Assembly (NCBI GenBank): GCA_022567475.1
Contig: JADFGZ010000006.1
Span: 1 to 32,534, forward strand
Length of the DNA stretch: 32,534 bases
Origin: Acidobacteriota bacterium
Lineage (GTDB): Bacteria; Acidobacteriota; Terriglobia; 2-12-FULL-54-10
Direction: 5' to 3'
Positions within the stretch are counted from its first letter, which is position 1. Each line of letters begins with the position of its first letter. Below, piece by piece: positions 27,099 through 32,534 of the stretch. The position numbers were made by a program, and so were the translations under genes. Under the pieces are notes generated by a model that was given only the letters and a program-made list of their open reading frames with translations, did not search any database and was not told the origin of the DNA.

Positions 27099-28424
27099 GT
27101 GCCGGAGAGAGTAATCGACACAGTGCAATCAGCGAAAACTATCCGTCCACACCGCGCTCGTTTTCTCCGAACTCAGGTCCAGACCGATGGGCCATGCCGG
27201 ATCAATGTACATTGCACGATTGAGAACTCCGGTCGAATGACCTGGACAGAGCGGGCGGTGTCACGGGAAAGCGGCCCGGAGGGTGGGAGGGCAGTCGAGG
27301 TGGGACCGGTTTATCTTGGCTATCACGTCTTCGATGCCCTGACCGGACTGCTGCTGATAGACGGTGCCCGATCCAGCATGGGCGGCGACTGTAAGCCGGG
27401 AGAACAATGCGAGGCAACAGCGGAGATTCAGTTGCCTCCGGAAGAAGGCCGGTACCATGTTGTGATCTCTCCAGTAGAGGAGCAGGTTGGCTGGTTTTAC
27501 GAGTGCGGTTCCGAATATTTATTGTTGGAAGTTGCTTCCAGCCAGGAGAGTGTCACTGTGCAGCGTGTCCGGCGCACCACGCGCACGCGCATGCGCGTGC
27601 GCCGCATCCTGCGGTCGCTGTTTCGGGCGTTTTGGTATCCCTTGCGCACCCTGACGCATCGCTACTCTCTCATCTTTTCGATGGTGCGGCGAGACGTTCT
27701 GGGACGCTACCGGGGTTCGTTCGGCGGGGCTGCCTGGACCATTCTCCATCCGCTGCTGTTGATGCTAGCCTACTACTTTGTGTTTTCTGTCGTTTTGCGG
27801 GTTCGTTTCCGGGCCGAGCAGGGCTCAGCCGGATTTGTTCTCTATTTTCTTTGTGGCATGCTGCCGTGGATGGCTTTCAGCGAGGCGGTGGGGCGATCCG
27901 CCACCACCGTGATGGATCACGGTAATTTTGTCAAGCGGGTGCTCTTTCCTCTGGAGATTCTTCCTCTGAACTTGACGCTCGCGGGTCTGGTAACGGAATT
28001 ATTTGGGCTGTTGATTTTCTTTGTGGCTTTGGTGGCGCTGGGAGCGGGAATTCCTGCGACCGCGGCCTACTTCCCGCTGGTTCTCGTTCCGCAGTTTTTG
28101 CTGACCGTGGGACTCTGCTGGTTTCTGGCGGCGCTGGGAGTTTTTTTACGGGACACGGGTCATATCCTGGGATTCTTGCTTACGGTTTGGTTTTTTATAA
28201 CGCCGATCTGTTATCCGGCGACGGCGCTGCCGGAATCCTATCTCTGGCTGTTTGAGAAAAACCCGATGTACACCATCGTGGAAGCCTATCGCGCAATCCT
28301 GCTTGAAAACTCACCGCCGGATTGGGGTCCGCTCGCCACGCTGTGGGTTGTGTCTGTGGCGGCGTTTTTTGGCGGACATGCCTGGTTCTACAAAGTGAAG
28401 AAGTCTTTTGCGGATTTGATCTGA
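27099..28424 (+). CDS. ABC-2 type polysaccharide export permease (Wzm-like) with extra N-terminal Ig-like domain
   Basis: aa ~190-441: RRDVLGRYRGSFGGAAWTILHPLLLMLAYYFVFSVVLRVRF... TPICYPATALPESYLWLFEKNPMYTIVEAYRAILL. N-terminal IENSGRMTWT...VYLGYHVFDALTGLLLIDGARS...PPEEGRYHVVISPVEEQVGWFYECGSEYLLLEV. Confidence 0.85.
   Translation: MPERVIDTVQSAKTIRPHRARFLRTQVQTDGPCRINVHCTIENSGRMTWTERAVSRESGPEGGRAVEVGPVYLGYHVFDALTGLLLIDGARSSMGGDCKPGEQCEATAEIQLPPEEGRYHVVISPVEEQVGWFYECGSEYLLLEVASSQESVTVQRVRRTTRTRMRVRRILRSLFRAFWYPLRTLTHRYSLIFSMVRRDVLGRYRGSFGGAAWTILHPLLLMLAYYFVFSVVLRVRFRAEQGSAGFVLYFLCGMLPWMAFSEAVGRSATTVMDHGNFVKRVLFPLEILPLNLTLAGLVTELFGLLIFFVALVALGAGIPATAAYFPLVLVPQFLLTVGLCWFLAALGVFLRDTGHILGFLLTVWFFITPICYPATALPESYLWLFEKNPMYTIVEAYRAILLENSPPDWGPLATLWVVSVAAFFGGHAWFYKVKKSFADLI
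27581..27602. repeat. 22-bp perfect palindrome of alternating purine/pyrimidine
   Basis: GCGCACGCGCATGCGCGTGCGC equals its own reverse complement. Confidence 0.95.
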
Positions 28425-29689
28425 TGTTTGCCATTCAAGTGCGTAACGTTGCCAAGATGTACCGGCTCTATCCCGCTCCGGCTGCGCGTCTGAAGGAAAT
28501 GCTTGCCTTTGGACGGCGCTCCTATCACGAGGAGTTCTGGGCGCTGGAAGGGATCAGCTTCAATGTGGAACGGGGCGGGGTTCTGGGCATCATCGGACCG
28601 AACGGCTCCGGCAAGAGCACGCTGCTGGAGATTGTCACCGGCATGCTCGAGCCGACGCGGGGACGTGTGCTGACACGGGGCCGGATTGCCGCCCTGCTTT
28701 CGCTCGGAGCTGGCTTCAATCCGGAGTTCACGGGACGGGAGAACGTCTTTCTCAACGGCGAAATTATGGGGCTCTCCCGGCAGGAGATCGAAAGCAATTT
28801 TTCCCGGATGGAGCGCTTCGCTGAAATCGGCGATTTCATGGACCGGCCAGTAAAAACGTACTCTACAGGGATGTACGTGCGTCTGGCCTTTGCCGCCGCC
28901 ATTCATGTGAATCCGGAGATCCTGGTGGTGGATGAAGTGCTGGCGGTGGGGGATGCCATCTTCGTCAACCGTTGCATTCAGACATTCCAAGAGTTGCGCC
29001 AGCGGGGTGTCACCGTGCTGTTGGTTACCCACGACGTGGGGCTGGTGAAACTGCTTTGTGACCGGGCGCTCCTTCTGATGGACGGACACATCCTGGCCGA
29101 AGGCGACCCGGACAATGTCGTGAACCGCTACAATGGTCTTGTGCTGGAGAGGCAGCGGGCTTTCGATCAGGCGACTCCGTCGCCGATGCTTTCTGGTCCT
29201 GCAGCGGAGCCCCTGGAAAACTTGCAGTATACCTATCGGCATGGGGACCGCCAGGTAGTCGTTGTGAAGGTGGAGCTTTTGAACGAATCCAACCGTCCGG
29301 CCCAGGTGTTTCATTCCGGGGAAAGTATGAGAGTGCGCGTGGCGGTTTATTTTCGAGAGCATCATCCTTGCCCCGTGGTGGGAATGATGATTCGCACCCG
29401 GATTGGAATGGACGTTTTCGGCACCAACACGGAGTTGGAAGATGCCTCTCCGGGACCGGGGCGGCCGGGCGAATTTTGCGAGGTAACTTTCACGTTTCCC
29501 TGCTGGCTGACGCCGCAGGAATACACCTTGACGGTTGCCACCCAATCGCCCGATGGAACCAGCCATGACTGGCTGGACGGAGTACTTTCGTTTCACGTGA
29601 TCGACTCGCGCCGCATAGCCGGGGTTGCCAACCTGCACGCGCGCGTGACAACCCGCAAGTTGCCTTCGCGGTCTCCGATGCCCGCTTGA
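28424..29689 (+). CDS. ABC transporter ATPase for polysaccharide export (Wzt-like) with C-terminal carbohydrate-binding domain
   Basis: GIIGPNGSGKSTLLEIVTG, KTYSTGMYVRLAFAAAIHVNPEILVVDEVLAVGD; C-terminal Wzt_C-like region GMMIRTRIGMDVFGTNTELED...DWLDGVLSFHV. ATG overlaps permease stop (TGATG). Confidence 0.93.
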   Translation: MFAIQVRNVAKMYRLYPAPAARLKEMLAFGRRSYHEEFWALEGISFNVERGGVLGIIGPNGSGKSTLLEIVTGMLEPTRGRVLTRGRIAALLSLGAGFNPEFTGRENVFLNGEIMGLSRQEIESNFSRMERFAEIGDFMDRPVKTYSTGMYVRLAFAAAIHVNPEILVVDEVLAVGDAIFVNRCIQTFQELRQRGVTVLLVTHDVGLVKLLCDRALLLMDGHILAEGDPDNVVNRYNGLVLERQRAFDQATPSPMLSGPAAEPLENLQYTYRHGDRQVVVVKVELLNESNRPAQVFHSGESMRVRVAVYFREHHPCPVVGMMIRTRIGMDVFGTNTELEDASPGPGRPGEFCEVTFTFPCWLTPQEYTLTVATQSPDGTSHDWLDGVLSFHVIDSRRIAGVANLHARVTTRKLPSRSPMPA

Positions 29690-29722
29690 GGATGCGCTCA
29701 TCCCGAAAGGGAGATTTTCTCC

Positions 29723-31162
29723 ATGTCTGCCAACAATCAGAAAAACACGGAACTGGCCGGGCTGCTCCACGAAATCCGGGAGCGGCTCACAAGCAAATTT
29801 GCGAGAGTGGTCCCGGAGGACCCCGAATTGAACCTGCCGTCCACCGAGCCTCTCCAGAAGTCGCAGGCGGAGGCTGGCCGGCTTGTGTCTGCGATTGGAA
29901 CTGTCAACCCACGGCCATCGAGCCTCGCCAATGATCTGATCCAGATGTGTAAAAATGCTTTTGCAAGGCTCCTGGATTGGCAGGTCCGGCCCCAGAGGGA
30001 ATTCAATCGCGCAGTGGTAGAGTCTCTGGCGGGAGTTACGGAGGTTCTCCAGGACCAGAACAGAAACTTTACGATTCTTGCCGAATCGGTTAAACATTCC
30101 AACCGCGTTTCTGAGGGATTAGGACAAGAAATCGACAACTTTGAAAAACGACTGGCCGATCTAGGTGTGCAATTTGAGGAGCAGATGAAGCTGCATCGAT
30201 GGGCTTATGACGGCGTCATGGCGCGGCAATCCTCTGCATTGCAGGATCGCACCTTTGAGCTTCTGGAAGCCCTCCAGGAACAAATTCACGAGGAGCTTCG
30301 TATCTTGCGCCAGCGTGTAACCGCCCAGGCGAGAGCGGCTCAAGCAAAACCGGATGACGCTCGCATGGTGGTTGCCGATTCGTGCGCCGGAAGCAGCGGA
30401 AAGACGACACTCCCGCCGGGAATCGACTACTTTCAATTGGAGCGGCATTTTCGCGGGACAGAGGAGGAAGTGCGTGCCCGCCAGCGCTTCTACCTTCCAT
30501 TGTTTCAGGGCCGGAAGAAGGTGCTGGATATCGCTTGCGGCCGGGGCGAATTTCTGGAACTGATGCGCGAGGCAGGGGCAGGATGCCGGGGAATTGACTT
30601 GAGCCCTGATATGGTGGGCTGTTGTTTGGAAAAAGGTCTCGACGTGGTTGAAGCAGATGCGTTCCGCTATCTGGAGACCGTGCCAGACGGCTCGTTGGAC
30701 GGCATTTTTTGCGCGCAATTTGTGGAGCATCTGGAGCCGCAGGCATACATCCGCTTGATATCCCGGTGCGTGGCAAAACTGGCTCCTGCGGGAATTCTTG
30801 CGGTGGAGACGCAAAATCCTGAGTGCCTGGCAATTTTCAGCAAGACGTTTTTTCTGGATCCTACCCATGTCCGGCCTATTCCGCCCGCCCAAATGCGGTT
30901 CCTGTTTGCCGAGGCTGGCCTGAGGAAGATCACGACACATTTTCTTTCCCCTGCGGCAGGCGGACTGGCAGTGATTCCCCAGCTCGAATCCCAGGTGATC
31001 GAAGCAGACGCGTTGCAGGCCTGGAACGCCGCTGTGATCGAATTCAACGAAACCTACTTCGGCGGCATGGACTACGCCGTCATCGGCTATCGGGCAGCCG
31101 CCGCTTCCAGCGCCGAATCTCCGGATCGGAAGAAATCGCAGAAAACACCACTTCAGGAATAA
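29723..31162 (+). CDS. Class I SAM methyltransferase with long N-terminal helical region
   Basis: KKVLDIACGRGEFLELMREAGAGCRGIDLSPDMV, SLDGIFCAQFVEHLEPQAYIRLISRCVAKLAPAGILAVETQNPE, HVRPIPPAQMRFLFAEAGL; ~230 aa helical N-terminus. Confidence 0.85.
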   Translation: MSANNQKNTELAGLLHEIRERLTSKFARVVPEDPELNLPSTEPLQKSQAEAGRLVSAIGTVNPRPSSLANDLIQMCKNAFARLLDWQVRPQREFNRAVVESLAGVTEVLQDQNRNFTILAESVKHSNRVSEGLGQEIDNFEKRLADLGVQFEEQMKLHRWAYDGVMARQSSALQDRTFELLEALQEQIHEELRILRQRVTAQARAAQAKPDDARMVVADSCAGSSGKTTLPPGIDYFQLERHFRGTEEEVRARQRFYLPLFQGRKKVLDIACGRGEFLELMREAGAGCRGIDLSPDMVGCCLEKGLDVVEADAFRYLETVPDGSLDGIFCAQFVEHLEPQAYIRLISRCVAKLAPAGILAVETQNPECLAIFSKTFFLDPTHVRPIPPAQMRFLFAEAGLRKITTHFLSPAAGGLAVIPQLESQVIEADALQAWNAAVIEFNETYFGGMDYAVIGYRAAAASSAESPDRKKSQKTPLQE

Positions 31163-31290
31163 AAACTGGGCGACCCGTTGCCTTCACCGAAGGAGCAACT
31201 TGCTTCGGAATATTCTTTCTGTGCTGCTGTGTGACAAGGCTTCATGATTCGAGAGCCTTGGCGCAAACAATCTTTTCTGGAGTTGGCTGA

Positions 31291-31770
31291 ATGCTGCTGA
31301 TTCACCGCCTGTTCATCAAGACTGCATTGATCTGGTTGCTATTGGGGGCGGCGGCAGGAGGGTGGATGTTGTTGGGACAAGCGGGGGTCGTGCCGCCGCC
31401 CCGCTGGAATCTCTATACGATCCACATCCATTGGCTGGGAATCGGGTTCTTCCTGAACATGGTTTTCGGGGTGGCCCTGTGGATGTTCCCCCGCAGGAGC
31501 GGGGAGAGCCGCCAGACGGCTGCTCGCGACCCGCTGGCCTGGGCGGCTTACCTGCTGTTGAGCGTGGGCTTGGCGGTGAGAAGCGCCGCCCTACTGTTTC
31601 CGTCCTTGTTGGGAAGCCTTGTGTTAGCCGCCTCGGCGTTCTTACAAGTGGGAGGGATACTGGCCTTCACCCTCGCGATCTGGCCCCGTATCTATTTGCC
31701 GGGCGCCGGGTTGCCGGGTGCTGGGATGCCGCGAGCCGGGATTTCGAAGATCACTCCTGCGGAAAAGTGA
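31291..31770 (+). CDS. Small integral membrane protein, unknown function
   Basis: Several hydrophobic segments; HIHWLGIGFFLNMVFGVALWMFPR; ends in LPGAGLPGAGMPRAG repeats. Confidence 0.7.
   Translation: MLLIHRLFIKTALIWLLLGAAAGGWMLLGQAGVVPPPRWNLYTIHIHWLGIGFFLNMVFGVALWMFPRRSGESRQTAARDPLAWAAYLLLSVGLAVRSAALLFPSLLGSLVLAASAFLQVGGILAFTLAIWPRIYLPGAGLPGAGMPRAGISKITPAEK
31696..31740 (+). repeat. 15-bp x3 in-frame tandem repeat
   Basis: ttgccgggcgccggg / ttgccgggtgctggg / atgccgcgagccggg. Confidence 0.9.
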
Positions 31771-31818
31771 ACTGCGGCGCATCAACAGGTTTTTCTGGGC
31801 TAGCTTTCTGGAAAGAAA

Positions 31819-32532
31819 TTACAGTTTCGATTCCACCTCGGCGGATTCGAGAACCGTCTCGGAGGAGAGCGGCTGGCGGCGAATCGGGAGGTAGTATCGG
31901 GCCAGGAGGTGTGCCGGCACGCCCAGCAAGAAAAAAGTTTGCAGGAAGAACCAGGCAGCCATCGTGCGGAACACTCCGTGCTCCTCCCAGCGACGGGCGG
32001 AGACGAGCAGAGAATCCTTCAGGCAAACCGTCTTGCCGGACTTCACGAGCCGCCGCGCGAAATCGAAATCTTCCATGAGCGGCAGGGTCCGGAATCCGCC
32101 CATAGCCTGGAACACTTCGCGCCGCACGAAGATTCCCGAGTCGCCATAAAAGATGCCGAAGGGCCGCCGCCACCGGTTGATGGCCGTAAAGAGGCTGCTG
32201 GCCATGCCGGGACCTTCGTACAGAATGTCGAAGTTGCCCCCGACGATCTGCGGATCGGCCAGCGCCGCTTCCAGGGAAAGAATTCCGGTTGCGGGGAAGA
32301 GCACGTCGGCGTGCAGAAACAAAAGAACCTCACCCTGCGCCTCTTCTGCCCCGTAATTCATTTGCCTCGCCCGGTGGGGTGAGCAGGTGAGGGTCCGGCA
32401 ATAACGGGCGGCGATGTCGCGCGTCGAATCGGTGCTCTGTCCGTCGACGACAATCATCTCAAACCGGCCCCTGGCCGCACTCAGCGATTCCAGCGTTTGA
32501 GCCAGGGAGTCTTCTTCGTTCAGAGTGGGAAT
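31819..32532 (-). CDS. Family 2 glycosyltransferase (TIGR04283-like), 5' truncated by window edge
   Basis: Frame open to the edge (IPTLNEEDSLAQTLESLSAARGRFEMIVVDGQSTDSTRDIA); GEVLLFLHADVLFP, FGIFYGDSGIFVRREVFQAMGGF, LMEDFDFARRL. Confidence 0.88.
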   Translation of the reverse strand: MPTLNEEDSLAQTLESLSAARGRFEMIVVDGQSTDSTRDIAARYCRTLTCSPHRARQMNYGAEEAQGEVLLFLHADVLFPATGILSLEAALADPQIVGGNFDILYEGPGMASSLFTAINRWRRPFGIFYGDSGIFVRREVFQAMGGFRTLPLMEDFDFARRLVKSGKTVCLKDSLLVSARRWEEHGVFRTMAAWFFLQTFFLLGVPAHLLARYYLPIRRQPLSSETVLESAEVESKL

Positions 32533-32534
32533 GA

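Noticed and set aside
28388-30097. 569-aa minus-strand ORF opposite Wzt and the methyltransferase
   Set aside because: Long, but spans two well-supported plus-strand genes and shows a composition typical of antisense translation with no domain.

Overview
The 32.5 kb window is GC-rich and bacterial. Gene content loosely suggests an acidobacterium-like organism, but this is an inference and was not tested. From left to right: (i) the 3' part of a copper-type P-type ATPase; (ii) a leftward operon of YaiO-like TPR/beta-barrel protein, HEAT-repeat protein, processive GT2 and MltB-like lytic transglycosylase, which looks like a synthase-dependent exopolysaccharide secretion locus; (iii) an unusually long, hairpin-rich noncoding region (6891-7694); (iv) a rightward housekeeping stretch of acpP, fabF, etfB, etfA, hicBA, ETF-QO, argR, tldD, tldE(pmbA), a 50-aa K/R-rich micro-ORF, an amino-acid permease remnant, an adenosine-deaminase-family gene and rfbD; (v) an AT-richer island with a frameshifted GIY-YIG nuclease ORF and a second hicBA; (vi) a surface-polysaccharide cluster of GT4, a three-repeat protein with a C-terminal GT2-like domain, a DUF3108-like protein, a GT4-methyltransferase fusion, a Wzm-like permease with an extra N-terminal Ig-like domain, a Wzt-like ATPase with a C-terminal carbohydrate-binding domain, and a long-N-terminus methyltransferase; (vii) a small membrane protein and a convergent GT2 cut by the window edge. 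The best candidates for undescribed biology are the repeat-architecture protein at 22024-24030 with its ABC export neighbours, the YaiO/HEAT/GT2/MltB operon, and the structured noncoding region near 7060-7170. No tRNA, rRNA or CRISPR array was seen. All family calls are from reading the translations; no database search was run.
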